Part shown: positions 27,525 through 35,550 of the stretch, piece by piece
Layout of the letters: the number at the start of each line of letters is the position of its first letter
Numbering within the stretch: position 1 is the stretch's first letter
Assembly: GCF_030518235.1 (NCBI RefSeq)
Contig: NZ_JAULSA010000004.1
Span: 425,464 to 489,463, forward strand
From: Saccharibacillus sp. CPCC 101409
Lineage (GTDB): Bacteria > Bacillota > Bacilli > Paenibacillales > Paenibacillaceae
DNA length: 64,000 nt
Direction of reading: 5' to 3'
Position numbers and translations under genes: made by a program
The notes under the pieces: generated by a model
The model's database searches: none
What the model saw: only the letters and a program-made list of their open reading frames with translations
Told to the model about the DNA's origin: nothing

Positions 27525-28058
27525 CTACTGCTGCGACGGATATATCCCTGATAGACAAATGATGTAGCTTACAGCCAGGTACGGCTGCATATTATTATGA
27601 GGCTGATTGCCTCCGCTGGGCGATAACGCTCCCGCCATGCCGTCCGCTCCCGGAGGTCCGTACAAAGGCTTCGAAGTAGCGGGCCGGCCCGTAGGCGTTG
27701 CCTGCGCCCAGAAGTTTCCTGCCGGCGTGGTCAACGCCTGTGTCGCTTCTACGCCGACAGGCGTGTGCGTATGCATCGGAATTTGGGTTTGATTCAGCGT
27801 GACCGCCGCATGGCCGACCTGTTGTCCCATCGTCCGGCCGGTTAGGCCGTTTCCTTGCCCCTGCCCGATCGGCGCCGTCCCTTGCAGGTTGGGAAGATTG
27901 AAATTATTTACACCGTCTCCTCCATATGTGGTTCCAATAATCGAGAACAAAGCCTGGTTCTGGTTGACCGACATCTGCTGACCGTTACAAAAAGCCCAGC
28001 CTTTCGGAGCAAAATTGCCGGAAAATAAACGGATTTCTCCAATAAACGCTTCTGTCAT
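27525..28058 (-). CDS. phage tail collar domain protein (MdpB-like) 3
   Basis: 177 residues, 19 bp upstream of the surface-protein gene. It begins with the collar signature IGEIRLFSGNFAPKGWAFCN, then GTTYGGDGVNNFNLPNLQG, and ends NMQPYLAVSYIICLSG. These proteins form trimeric collar or fibre-tip structures in phages and also occur as non-phage bacterial triplets related to microcystin-dependent protein. No other phage gene is nearby. Confidence 0.88.
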   Translation of the reverse strand: MTEAFIGEIRLFSGNFAPKGWAFCNGQQMSVNQNQALFSIIGTTYGGDGVNNFNLPNLQGTAPIGQGQGNGLTGRTMGQQVGHAAVTLNQTQIPMHTHTPVGVEATQALTTPAGNFWAQATPTGRPATSKPLYGPPGADGMAGALSPSGGNQPHNNMQPYLAVSYIICLSGIYPSQQ

Positions 28059-28073
28059 TCGTCTTCCTCCTCC

Positions 28074-28574
28074 TCAAGGTTTCGACGGGAATTCGCCCTG
28101 CACGCAAATAGCGAAGTAAATCGGCAAATAAGGCTGCATATTATTGTGAGTGCCATTCCCCCCCGTGCTGGCAATAGCTCCCGGACTCATGGCCGCCAAT
28201 GTGCCCGTCGATAAATAAGGCGTTTGCGAATCCGGTTTCGCCCACACGCTCCCCGCCGGCGTAGCGCTGGTTGCGGTAGCGGAAGATGCGCGCGCTGTAT
28301 GAGAATGCGAAGGCATCTCGGCCGTAGTCAATGTGTGAACGGCATCTCCGCCCGCGGCCCCCAGCGTAATGCCCGCTCCGAAATGAATCGGCACTTTGCC
28401 GCGCAGATCGGGCAGATTAAACGTCGAACTTGTTGCCCCGTATGTGCTGCCGACAAGAGTATACAAAGCCTCGTTTCCATTGATCGGAAGGGTTTGGCCT
28501 TCACAGGCCAGCCATCCCCTTGTCGCGAAACCGAATGCGAACAAACGAATCTCGCCCAAATAAGCATCGCTCAT
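28074..28574 (-). CDS. phage tail collar domain protein (MdpB-like) 2
   Basis: 166 residues: YLGEIRLFAFGFATRGWLAC, TFNLPDLRGKVPIHFG, and the C-terminal NMQPYLPIYFAICVQGEFPS. Paralogue of its two neighbours, with the same length and domain order; 15 bp separates it from the next gene. Likely assembles with them, though localisation is not readable because no signal peptide is present. Confidence 0.88.
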   Translation of the reverse strand: MSDAYLGEIRLFAFGFATRGWLACEGQTLPINGNEALYTLVGSTYGATSSTFNLPDLRGKVPIHFGAGITLGAAGGDAVHTLTTAEMPSHSHTARASSATATSATPAGSVWAKPDSQTPYLSTGTLAAMSPGAIASTGGNGTHNNMQPYLPIYFAICVQGEFPSKP

Positions 28575-28618
28575 CCGTCGTCACTCCTTTTCTATACAAG
28601 AATGGGGAACAAAAGTCT

Positions 28619-29119
28619 TTACGGACGCATCGGAAATATGCCGACCAGCGCAATAATAAAGTTTACGGTCAGCGACGGCATCATATTCTCATGAGAGGTT
28701 CCGCCCCCGGCCGCCGAAATCGCCTGCGGGCTCATCTGGACGGGCTTGCCCGTCTGCGCATCCGAGTAGATCGGCGCTCCCGCCCAGTACGCTCCGGCCG
28801 GCGAAGCCTGCGTACCCGCAGCCGCGACCCCTTGTGCCAGATGAGTATGGGAAGGAAGCTGCGAAACATTCACCGTCTCCGCTTCCGTGCCTCCAGCCGC
28901 TCCCCGTGGAAACGAAGCGGAAGAATGAATCGGCACTCTTCCCCTGAGATCGGGCAGTCCAAAAGTCTGCACCCCGTCCCCGCCGTACGCGGTTCCAAGT
29001 AGGGCAAACAATGCTGTATTATCGCGAATAGCCAGAAGCTGCCCCTGGCACAATGCCCATCCTCTCGGCGCGAACTTGCCTGCAAAAATACGAATTTCTC
29101 CCATATACGGATCAGCCAT
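28619..29119 (-). CDS. phage tail collar domain protein (MdpB-like) 1
   Basis: 166 residues: YMGEIRIFAGKFAPRGWALC, TFGLPDLRGRVPIHSS and NMMPSLTVNFIIALVGIFP. Start codon overlaps the end of the GNAT gene by 8 nt, so the two are coupled. First of the three collar paralogues. Confidence 0.88.
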   Translation of the reverse strand: MADPYMGEIRIFAGKFAPRGWALCQGQLLAIRDNTALFALLGTAYGGDGVQTFGLPDLRGRVPIHSSASFPRGAAGGTEAETVNVSQLPSHTHLAQGVAAAGTQASPAGAYWAGAPIYSDAQTGKPVQMSPQAISAAGGGTSHENMMPSLTVNFIIALVGIFPMRP

Positions 29120-29636
29120 TTTCGATTCTCCCTTCGTGGTTCAAGCTTGCGCTTCCCGCCGTGTCCGACCACTCCATGACTACATCCAGCTCCGACGCCG
29201 ACTCCACGCGAAAACGCAGACGTTCGTACAGCCGCCGCGCCGCGGGATTGTCGAGCCGCACATGCAGTCCGACCCGCAGCCTCTGCCGCGCCGCTTGCGT
29301 TTGCAGATCGCGAATGACCCGCGTGCCGATGCCGTGGTTTCGAAAAGGCGATAGTACCGCAATGTCCACAATCCACAGCATCCCGTCCTGAGCCGCCGTC
29401 GTTACCTGTCCGGCCCTTTGCCCGTTTGCGCCGATTACATAAACCTCCGGCTTTTCATACCGCATCTCGTAAGACCGCCGTCGAAATTCGTACTGCATTT
29501 GCAGAAACCAGGCCCGCTGCTCTTTGTTCCATCCCCAGCTTTCCATTTCCTCGCGGCGCGAGTCCGCGTAAACCTTGTACAGAAACCGCTGTTCTTCTGC
29601 TGCGCTCCCCGCTGCAATCATCGAAACTTCGCTCAC
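29112..29636 (-). CDS. GNAT family N-acetyltransferase heading the collar operon
   Basis: 174 residues from GTG 29636 with GGAAGGAGG upstream. Strand 4 and CoA loop read LWIVDIAVLSPFRNHGIGTR (R-N-H-G-I-G pyrophosphate loop), then GLHVRLDNPAARRLYERLRF. It is the first gene of a probable operon with three tail-collar genes and the SLH/Ig protein, so its target may be one of those products; this is inference from position. Confidence 0.85.
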   Translation of the reverse strand: MSEVSMIAAGSAAEEQRFLYKVYADSRREEMESWGWNKEQRAWFLQMQYEFRRRSYEMRYEKPEVYVIGANGQRAGQVTTAAQDGMLWIVDIAVLSPFRNHGIGTRVIRDLQTQAARQRLRVGLHVRLDNPAARRLYERLRFRVESASELDVVMEWSDTAGSASLNHEGRIENG

Positions 29637-29717
29637 GCCAAGCCTCCTTCCGGATAATCTCTCCCTTTATTCACATAATAATTCCAATAAATATCATTTT
29701 CAATAAAAATATTCTCT

Positions 29718-29746
29718 TATTCAAGTTGAATCCGGTCCAATGTCAA
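29718..29746 (-). promoter_or_regulatory. putative promoter of the collar/SLH operon
   Basis: Minus-strand TTGACA (29741-29746) with a 17-bp spacer to TGAATA (29718-29723). The -35 is perfect and the -10 weak. Confidence 0.45.
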
Positions 29747-29788
29747 CAAAATATGTATATTTGTTCCTGCGCTTTTGACCATCATTTT

Positions 29789-29817
29789 TTGTCGAACGCC
29801 GCTGCATTGGGTACAAT
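29789..29817 (+). promoter_or_regulatory. putative promoter of the YheC/YheD pair
   Basis: TTGTCG (29789-29794), 17 bp, TACAAT (29812-29817), upstream of the gene at 29874. Confidence 0.45.
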
Positions 29818-29873
29818 GACCGTAAGCGGTATCATTTATATATAGATACAGGGGATACAGGAGGCGGGATATC

Positions 29874-30926
29874 ATGAGCCAAAAACCGTTGATCGGCATG
29901 ATGCTGGGCTGGAAAGTCACGGGCGACTTGATGCGGGCCTATGCGCTGGCGGCCGACTATTACGGAGCGGAGCTGTACTATTTTCACACGTGGGATATGA
30001 AAGAAGACTCGATCGTCGGGATGCAGCTGGAGGACAACGAATGGGTGCGCAAAGAGTTTCGTTATCCCGACGTCGTCTACGACAACACCCGCCGACGGGG
30101 CAACCGCCTGTTCGAGAACGCCTACCGCAGGATCGAAGGTATTCCGATCGATCATACGCTTAAAGGCCGGGCTTACGGCAAGATCCGGATTTACAATATG
30201 ATTCGCAAGAACGCCGAGCTCAAGCAGCATTTGATTCCGTTCATGTCCGTAAGCGAACCGGAGAAGACTCTGGCGTTTATCGAGAAACATAAGCGGGTCA
30301 TCCTGAAGCCGGACGGCGGCGCGATGGGCGAACGGATCTTTACCGCGGAGCTTACGGAAAACGGAATCGAGCTGTACGACCAGCAGTATCTGCACCGTCT
30401 GGACCGCGAAGAAACGCTCAAGGTCCTTGATATGCTCGTTTCCAAAAAGTACTGCGCGCAGAAGATGATCCGCAGCGTTACGCCGCACGGGTACCCTTTT
30501 CATATCCGTATCCATGTGTCCAAGAACGGACAAAACCAATGGACCGTCCCGTACAAATCGGTCACGCTCTCGATGAAACCCCAGGTGAAGATCACCAACA
30601 GCGATTTTACTTACCGGGGAACGATCATGTGGCCCGAGTATCTGAGGCACCAGTTCGGCGAGAAGGAAAACGGACCGATGGACCGAAAGCTAACCGACTA
30701 CGGCATTCATCTGGCCCAATATCTGGAGGACAAGATCGGCGGCGGCTTCCATGAGCTCGGACTCGATCTGGGCGTGGATTCGAAAAACCGATTCTGGCTG
30801 TTCGAAGCCGGTCTCGGTCTTCCGAGAACGCCTTATTTCCAAATGCAATCGGCGGTGCCTGCTGTGGCATACACGCTTTACGTGTTGAAGAAACATCGCG
30901 AACAGATTGGGAAACGCGAAGTTTAG
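29874..30926 (+). CDS. YheC/YheD family ATP-grasp protein, copy 1
   Basis: 350 residues, ATG 29874 behind AGGAGG. Family features: IGMMLGWK at the N-terminus, YPDVVYDN, then an ATP-grasp core with RVILKPDGGAMGERIF and C-terminal GLDLGVDSKNRFWLFEAG. In Bacillus the YheC/YheD proteins are linked to the endospore coat; the ATP-grasp fold suggests carboxylate-amine ligation, but no reaction is proven. Followed after 12 bp by a paralogue. Confidence 0.9.
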   Translation: MSQKPLIGMMLGWKVTGDLMRAYALAADYYGAELYYFHTWDMKEDSIVGMQLEDNEWVRKEFRYPDVVYDNTRRRGNRLFENAYRRIEGIPIDHTLKGRAYGKIRIYNMIRKNAELKQHLIPFMSVSEPEKTLAFIEKHKRVILKPDGGAMGERIFTAELTENGIELYDQQYLHRLDREETLKVLDMLVSKKYCAQKMIRSVTPHGYPFHIRIHVSKNGQNQWTVPYKSVTLSMKPQVKITNSDFTYRGTIMWPEYLRHQFGEKENGPMDRKLTDYGIHLAQYLEDKIGGGFHELGLDLGVDSKNRFWLFEAGLGLPRTPYFQMQSAVPAVAYTLYVLKKHREQIGKREV

Positions 30927-30938
30927 GGAGGAAACCAG

Positions 30939-31982
30939 ATGAGCCAAAGACCGCTGATCGGCATGATGCTGCGCTGGAAAGGCGAATTATCTCTACTGAG
31001 GGCATGCGCGCTGGCGGCCGCTCACTATGGAGCGGATTTTTACAGCTTCCATTACTCCGATATCCGGGAAGATTGTATTGTCGGAACGGCTTTGGAAGAC
31101 AACGAATGGGTTCGCAGGGAGTTTCCGTACCCGGACGTAATTTACGACGGTATGCGGCGCCTGGGCATCGCCCGATACGAGGAGGCGTACCGCAAGCTGG
31201 AAGGCATTCCGCTCGATCATACGCTCAAAGGACGATCGACGACCAAAACGAAGGTCTACAACCTGATCCGGAATCACGAAGAGCTGAGCCGCAGCCTGAT
31301 TCCTTTTATCCGGCTGCGGGATGCGGACAGCGTCCTGGAGTTCCTGGATCAGCATAAGCAGGTGGTGTTCAAGCCGAACGGAGGAGCAAAAGGCCGGGAT
31401 GCGTTTACGGTGGAAGCCAAAGGCGATCGGATCGAATGGTTCGATCAGCAGACGCTGCGCAGCTTCGCCAGGGAAGAACTGGCGCAGCATATAGAGCCGC
31501 TGCTGGACGAAAATTACCTGGTTCAGCAGATGATCCATAGCGAGATGCCGCAGGGTTTTCCTTTTCACGTTCGCTCGCATGTGTCCAAGAACGGACAAAA
31601 CCGCTGGGTCGTCGCGTTCAAATCAGTCTCGTTATCGCTGGTGCCGCATATGAAGATCACCAATAACCCCGCTGTCTACCGGGCATCCAGTACCTGGGCC
31701 GATTTTCTCATGCATCGGTTCGACGAACAACCCGGCGGCGAAGCGGATACGAGAATCGACGAGTACTCCATGCTGCTGGCACAGGTTCTCGAAGACAAGA
31801 TGGGAAACGGATTCCATGAAGCGGGGCTGGATCTGGGCATCGACAGCAGCGGACGCATCTGGTTGTTCGAAGCCGGTCTCGGCGTTCCGCGCAGCTTCTA
31901 TTCCCAGATGCAGCTCGCCCTGCCGGGGATCGCCTATACGCTTTACGTACTGGAGCGGCACCGGGCGGAGCAAGGAATGTAA
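30939..31982 (+). CDS. YheC/YheD family ATP-grasp protein, copy 2
   Basis: 347 residues, ATG 30939 behind AGGGAGGAA. Same architecture as copy 1: IGMMLRWK, YPDVIYDGMRR, VVFKPNGGAKGRDAF, GLDLGIDSSGRIWLFEAG. The pair looks like a tandem duplication that has diverged throughout. Co-transcribed with copy 1. Its substrate may differ or the two may act together. Confidence 0.9.
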   Translation: MSQRPLIGMMLRWKGELSLLRACALAAAHYGADFYSFHYSDIREDCIVGTALEDNEWVRREFPYPDVIYDGMRRLGIARYEEAYRKLEGIPLDHTLKGRSTTKTKVYNLIRNHEELSRSLIPFIRLRDADSVLEFLDQHKQVVFKPNGGAKGRDAFTVEAKGDRIEWFDQQTLRSFAREELAQHIEPLLDENYLVQQMIHSEMPQGFPFHVRSHVSKNGQNRWVVAFKSVSLSLVPHMKITNNPAVYRASSTWADFLMHRFDEQPGGEADTRIDEYSMLLAQVLEDKMGNGFHEAGLDLGIDSSGRIWLFEAGLGVPRSFYSQMQLALPGIAYTLYVLERHRAEQGM

Positions 31983-32104
31983 CGCCGTCGGCCGGAAGGA
32001 AGATGAAGTTTTGAAGCGCGGCGCAAAAAGTTCCGGAGCTTCGTCGTTGTCAGCGGCGGGGCTCTTTTCGCTGTTTTATTTTTTCGCGGCGGAAGGCTTT
32101 ACAC

Positions 32105-32118
32105 TCACGTATACGTGA
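32105..32118. promoter_or_regulatory. 14-bp palindrome in MerR-type promoter
   Basis: TCACGTATACGTGA is a perfect dyad between TTTACA (about 32098-32103) and TATACT (about 32124-32129); the long spacer of about 20 bp fits autoregulation by the MerR protein that follows. Confidence 0.65.
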
Positions 32119-32153
32119 TGGTTTATACTTTTTCAAAGAAGGGAAGGTGAACC

Positions 32154-32945
32154 ATGATCCGGATCGGAGACCTGGCCAAAAGGGCGAAGATCAGCAAAAG
32201 AACGCTCCATTATTACGAACAAATCGGACTGCTGCCGCCCAGTATCGTGATGGAAAACGGATATCGCTACTATGACGATGATTCGGTGCTCCGCCTTCAA
32301 AAAATTCTGCTGCTGAAATCGATCGGCTATACGTTGGAACAAATCAAACAACTGCTGCAAGATCGGCAAAGCGCGCAGGAAAAAGAAAATTGGGCCGCTT
32401 CTTTCGACGAACAAATCGAATTTATCGAACGAAAAAAAGCGGAATTGGACCGGAAGCAGTATTATCTGCGGGCCGCCGCTCATGTGATCCGGCTCAGCGG
32501 CACCCGCGATGCGGAAGATTTACTCCAGGTGATCGAAGCGTTGGAAGACCGACCGCTTGTAGACGGGGTTGTGCCGGCCGAATTCGGAGACGATCTGCCG
32601 TTTACTTCAGAGGAGAAAAACATCCTGAATCGCCTGCCCGTCCTGGGAAGCGAGGATAAGCGGATGGAAGAAATGTTCAGCATTTTTCACCGGATCAAAG
32701 CGATTATGCCGGCCTCCCCGCATTCTCCGGAAGCACAGGCCGCCGCCGGCCGCTTGTACGAGTTGACGCTGGATTTATTCGAAGGCGATGAAGAGCTCGC
32801 GCAAAAGTACGGGGACCTCATCAAACCCGCTCCCGGCGAGAAACCTGTCGTCATGGGCATGGACAGCGAATTCGTGGCTTACCTCGATGAAATGATCGAA
32901 TTTTTCCTGAAGGAGAGAAAGGGGAATCGAGATGAAGAACAGTAG
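32154..32945 (+). CDS. MerR family regulator with large effector domain
   Basis: 263 residues, ATG 32154 behind GAAGG. HTH: IRIGDLAKRAKISKRTLHYYEQIGLLPPS, then a coiled-coil linker (SFDEQIEFIERKKAELDRKQ). The C-terminal about 90 residues (AQAAAGRLYELTLDLFEGDEE) are helical, resembling TipAS-type antibiotic-binding domains. Overlaps the following lipoprotein gene by 14 nt, so it is co-expressed with it. Confidence 0.88.
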   Translation: MIRIGDLAKRAKISKRTLHYYEQIGLLPPSIVMENGYRYYDDDSVLRLQKILLLKSIGYTLEQIKQLLQDRQSAQEKENWAASFDEQIEFIERKKAELDRKQYYLRAAAHVIRLSGTRDAEDLLQVIEALEDRPLVDGVVPAEFGDDLPFTSEEKNILNRLPVLGSEDKRMEEMFSIFHRIKAIMPASPHSPEAQAAAGRLYELTLDLFEGDEELAQKYGDLIKPAPGEKPVVMGMDSEFVAYLDEMIEFFLKERKGNRDEEQ

Positions 32946-33363
32946 ACGATGGAAATTTGCGAAAAAAAACGCCGGGCCTCTGCTCGTACTGGCGGGCGGA
33001 CTGATCTTGCTGCCGGCCTGCGGAGCGGAAGAAGCTCAAGACTCCGATGACATCCTTGTAGAAGTCGTCGTCGAAAGCGACGGAAGCACGGCGGCCGACC
33101 TTGAGGTGGACGTCAATGCCCGCGAGAATCCGGAAAGCGTTGTACTGGATTCCGTCGAAGTTCCTTACCGGGAAACCTTTGCCGTCTCCAAAAACGTATT
33201 CATCCCGCTGACCTCCACTCACGTCCGGGCGAAAGCGGCCGGCGATGCCAGTTGGATAAGCTGTACGATTCTGTATGACGAAGAAGTCGTCGCGACCCAC
33301 AAAGCGCGGGGAGACCATGCGGAAGCCGCCTGCGAGAAGGTATTCCGTCTGGGTCCGGGATGA
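32932..33363 (+). CDS. MmpS-like lipoprotein
   Basis: 143 residues; the start lies inside the MerR gene. Lipobox LLPAC gives lipidated C30 after a hydrophobic stretch. The mature part is beta-rich and matches the MmpS-type layout (VVVESDGSTAADLEVDVNA, VEVPYRETFAV, SWISCTILYDEEVV, HAEAACEKVF) with two conserved Cys. MmpS proteins assist MmpL transporters, but no MmpL lies here, so the partner is elsewhere or the role differs. Confidence 0.75.
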   Translation: MKNSRRWKFAKKNAGPLLVLAGGLILLPACGAEEAQDSDDILVEVVVESDGSTAADLEVDVNARENPESVVLDSVEVPYRETFAVSKNVFIPLTSTHVRAKAAGDASWISCTILYDEEVVATHKARGDHAEAACEKVFRLGPG

Positions 33364-33429
33364 TCGCAATCGCGGACTTTCCGTTGATTGCCAGTGCCTT
33401 TTACGACTTAAATCGGATCGGTTGACGCA

Positions 33430-33454
33430 GCAAAGACCGCTCCGAAGAGCGGTC
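33430..33454 (-). terminator. weak terminator of FusB-type gene 1
   Basis: GACCGCTC and GAGCGGTC form a perfect 8-bp stem with a 4-nt loop; only a short T tract follows on the minus strand. Confidence 0.55.
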
Positions 33455-33466
33455 CCGCGTTCCATC

Positions 33467-34114
33467 TTATTTCCCCGCCGAGCGCAGGAATTTCTCCAGC
33501 GCAGCCGGGTCGGTGATGCTATGGTTGCAAGCTTCGTCATCCATGCAAACGTACTGCCCTACGGAAGACAAATTGTCCGGCGAGCTGCCTTTGAGCTTAA
33601 CGTTGAAGAATCCCAGATCCTGATGGCGATTGCAGAACGCGCAGTACCCTTTGCGGTTCGTCGCCGTAATCTGTCCTTCGATCCCGACGAAATCCCCGGC
33701 CCGCGGGTACACGATAAACAGGCGGTGCACGGCCGGATCGACCCATCTCAAGTACGTCGTATGATGCAGGTCCAGCGTCGGCAGGTCCGGCGCTTTCAGC
33801 TTCTTGACCTTGGAAAACAGCTTCTGAATCCGTTTCGGCGCAATATCCGGGAAAGGAATCAGGTATGCGTCCAGCGCATTCAGATAGTCCTGAATCTCGT
33901 GCGCGGCTTCATAGGTTCCGAGCCGCTCCAGCAGTTCTCTTTGCTCCTCGGTCAGCTCGCCGAAAGCTTCGAGCGCGTTGACGACGGAGGTGTACCGGAC
34001 GGTTTCCAGCACTTTGCGGTCCGCGACGGTGCGCAGCGCTTTCAGCAGGAAATCGGCTTGTTTGCGGATGACGTTCAGTTGATGATTGTGAATAAACGGT
34101 GTTTGGGTTTGCAT
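33467..34114 (-). CDS. FusB/FusC-type EF-G-binding protein 1
   Basis: 215 residues, ATG 34114 with AAGGGG 9 nt upstream. A helical N-terminal domain is followed by the treble-clef zinc finger with C158-x2-C161 (GYCAFCNRH) and C190/C196 (QYVCMDDEACNHS), the hallmark of FusB-family proteins that bind EF-G and release it from fusidic-acid-stalled ribosomes. Chromosomal relatives are common in Bacillales and may serve recovery from ribosome stalling in general. It has its own promoter and a structured leader of about 210 nt; see the leader entries. Confidence 0.88.
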   Translation of the reverse strand: MQTQTPFIHNHQLNVIRKQADFLLKALRTVADRKVLETVRYTSVVNALEAFGELTEEQRELLERLGTYEAAHEIQDYLNALDAYLIPFPDIAPKRIQKLFSKVKKLKAPDLPTLDLHHTTYLRWVDPAVHRLFIVYPRAGDFVGIEGQITATNRKGYCAFCNRHQDLGFFNVKLKGSSPDNLSSVGQYVCMDDEACNHSITDPAALEKFLRSAGK

Positions 34115-34154
34115 AGCATTCAGCCCCTTATTTATGATGATCGAGCCATAAGGT

Positions 34155-34252
34155 GCGAAGCCTGCGGGTTGAACCGTTATGGAACTGCCGGGGAGCGATA
34201 GATGATCTGGTCATCGCGCCCTACACAAAGTCCGCCCCTATTCAGGCTTCGC
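34155..34252 (-). promoter_or_regulatory. leader RNA structure upstream of FusB-type gene 1
   Basis: A 10-bp perfect inverted repeat, CAGGCTTCGC at 34243-34252 and its complement at 34155-34164, brackets the 3-prime leader. The first arm overlaps the end of the small leader ORF, the last arm lies about 40 nt before the FusB start. This geometry fits ribosome-mediated attenuation. Confidence 0.5.
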
Positions 34253-34301
34253 GTAAGGCTGTTGTGATAAACGAGCAATCCGGTGCTGACCAAGTTGCCA
34301 C
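34242..34301 (-). CDS. putative 19-residue leader peptide
   Basis: GTG 34301 to TGA 34242 encodes MATWSAPDCSFITTALREA, with a GGGGG-type site just upstream. It lies between a clear promoter and the FusB-type gene, and its last codons form one arm of the inverted repeat. A role in translational sensing is inferred. Confidence 0.4.
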   Translation of the reverse strand: MATWSAPDCSFITTALREA

Positions 34302-34333
34302 GGTATAACCCCCAATCGAATCGGTATGCAAGA

Positions 34334-34362
34334 AGTATAGCAGGGCGAAGCTCTATAGACAA
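34334..34362 (-). promoter_or_regulatory. promoter of FusB-type gene 1
   Basis: Minus-strand TTGTCT (34357-34362), 17 bp, TATACT (34334-34339). It starts just beyond the terminator of the upstream FusB-type gene 2. Confidence 0.65.
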
Positions 34363-34375
34363 CGCCGGACTATGC

Positions 34376-34402
34376 AAAAAAAGACCGTTCCGTAGAACGG
34401 TC
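34376..34402 (-). terminator. terminator of FusB-type gene 2
   Basis: GACCGTTC and GAACGGTC, 4-nt loop, then seven T on the minus strand. Confidence 0.85.
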
Positions 34403-34408
34403 CCGATC

Positions 34409-35050
34409 TTACTTCCCCACCGACAGCAAAAAGTTCTCCAGCGCCGTCGTGTCGGTAATGCTGTGGTTGCAGGCTTCATGGTCCATGCAGATATACTTGC
34501 CTACGGAAGAGAAGCTGTCCGGCGAAACGCCGTCTTTCTTCACGTTGAAAAGCCCCAGTTCCCGATGCCGGTTGCAGAACATGCAGAAGCCTCTTTTATT
34601 CGCGGCCGTGATGCGCCCTTCGACGCCGAGCAGCCGGTCCGCGTACGGATACACGATAAACAACCGGTTCGTGGCGATATCGCTCCAACGCAGATACGTG
34701 GTGTGCGCGTAGTCGACGATCGCAAGTTCCAGCACTTTCAGCTTCTTCGCTTTCGGAAACAGCTTCTGGATCTGGTTCGGCGTCACTTCGGGAAAAGGAA
34801 TCAAATAGGCTTCCAGCGACTCCAGATAATCCGCGATCTCTTCCTCCGCGGCGCACGCCGTAATCCGCTCCAGCAGCGTCTTCTGTTCCTCCGTCAGTTC
34901 GTCGAAAGCCGCGACCGCTTTGGCGGCCGCCGTTTCTTTAACCGTTTGCAGCACGATGCGATCCGTAATCCCGCGCATCGTTTTCACAACGAAATTCGCC
35001 TGTTTCTTGATTATATTGAGTTGAACATTATGAATAAATGCGTTTTGCAT
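34409..35050 (-). CDS. FusB/FusC-type EF-G-binding protein 2
   Basis: 213 residues from ATG 35050, 9 nt after AAGGGG; the ATG at 35059 touches that site. Paralogue of gene 1, same length, with zinc-finger cysteines C156, C159 (GFCMFCNRH), C188 and C194 (KYICMDHEACNHS). Unlike gene 1 it has no leader: it closes a probable operon after GyrI-like, GNAT and DinB genes. So the two copies are expressed differently. Confidence 0.88.
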   Translation of the reverse strand: MQNAFIHNVQLNIIKKQANFVVKTMRGITDRIVLQTVKETAAAKAVAAFDELTEEQKTLLERITACAAEEEIADYLESLEAYLIPFPEVTPNQIQKLFPKAKKLKVLELAIVDYAHTTYLRWSDIATNRLFIVYPYADRLLGVEGRITAANKRGFCMFCNRHRELGLFNVKKDGVSPDSFSSVGKYICMDHEACNHSITDTTALENFLLSVGK

Positions 35051-35083
35051 GTCTTTCATCCCCTTATTGCCGCGGTATAGCTT

Positions 35084-35530
35084 CTATCTGGCAAACGTAA
35101 TGTAGTCGATATTGATCGGCTCCAGCCCGTCCCGGCGCAGCAGCAGATTAATCTGTCCCCGGTGATACTGCCCGTGCAGCGCGACATGGGTGAGAATATC
35201 CCGGGCCGACGACGTGAAGACCCGTCCGCTGCTGTTGGCGTAGGTCACGATTCGATCGGGATCTTCTTCGGCCGCTGCGGCGAAAAACACTTCGAAATCT
35301 TTCTTGTTCCGCTCCGCCATTTCCGCGCAGTGCGCCAGATCCGCATCCGGCCAGATCGCGATGCCCGAGCTGTCTTCTCCTTGAAGCCGCATCAGCCAGA
35401 CCCGCTCCGCATGCAGCAGATGAGCGAACAGGCGTACCTGCCGCTCTCCGGCCCCTTCGCTTTGCAGCGTTTCCAGCATATTTCGATTCGCCCAGTCAAG
35501 ATGATTGAACATATTTCGGATGGTTTTCAC
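35084..35530 (-). CDS. DinB family protein
   Basis: 148 residues from GTG 35530 with GAGGAGG upstream; the frame extends much further but reads as noise from the overlapping GNAT gene. Four-helix bundle with metal-ligand histidines: H15 region (MFNHLDWANRNML), HLLHAERVWL and THVALHGQYHRGQINLLL. DinB proteins are often thiol-transfer or stress enzymes. Member of a four-gene minus operon. Confidence 0.88.
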   Translation of the reverse strand: MKTIRNMFNHLDWANRNMLETLQSEGAGERQVRLFAHLLHAERVWLMRLQGEDSSGIAIWPDADLAHCAEMAERNKKDFEVFFAAAAEEDPDRIVTYANSSGRVFTSSARDILTHVALHGQYHRGQINLLLRRDGLEPINIDYITFAR

Positions 35531-35550
35531 GGCTTTCGCCTCCTCGATAA

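Noticed and set aside
27525..29119. Prophage remnant
   Set aside because: Three collar-domain genes occur without capsid, terminase, lysis or integrase genes, so a domesticated operon is more likely.
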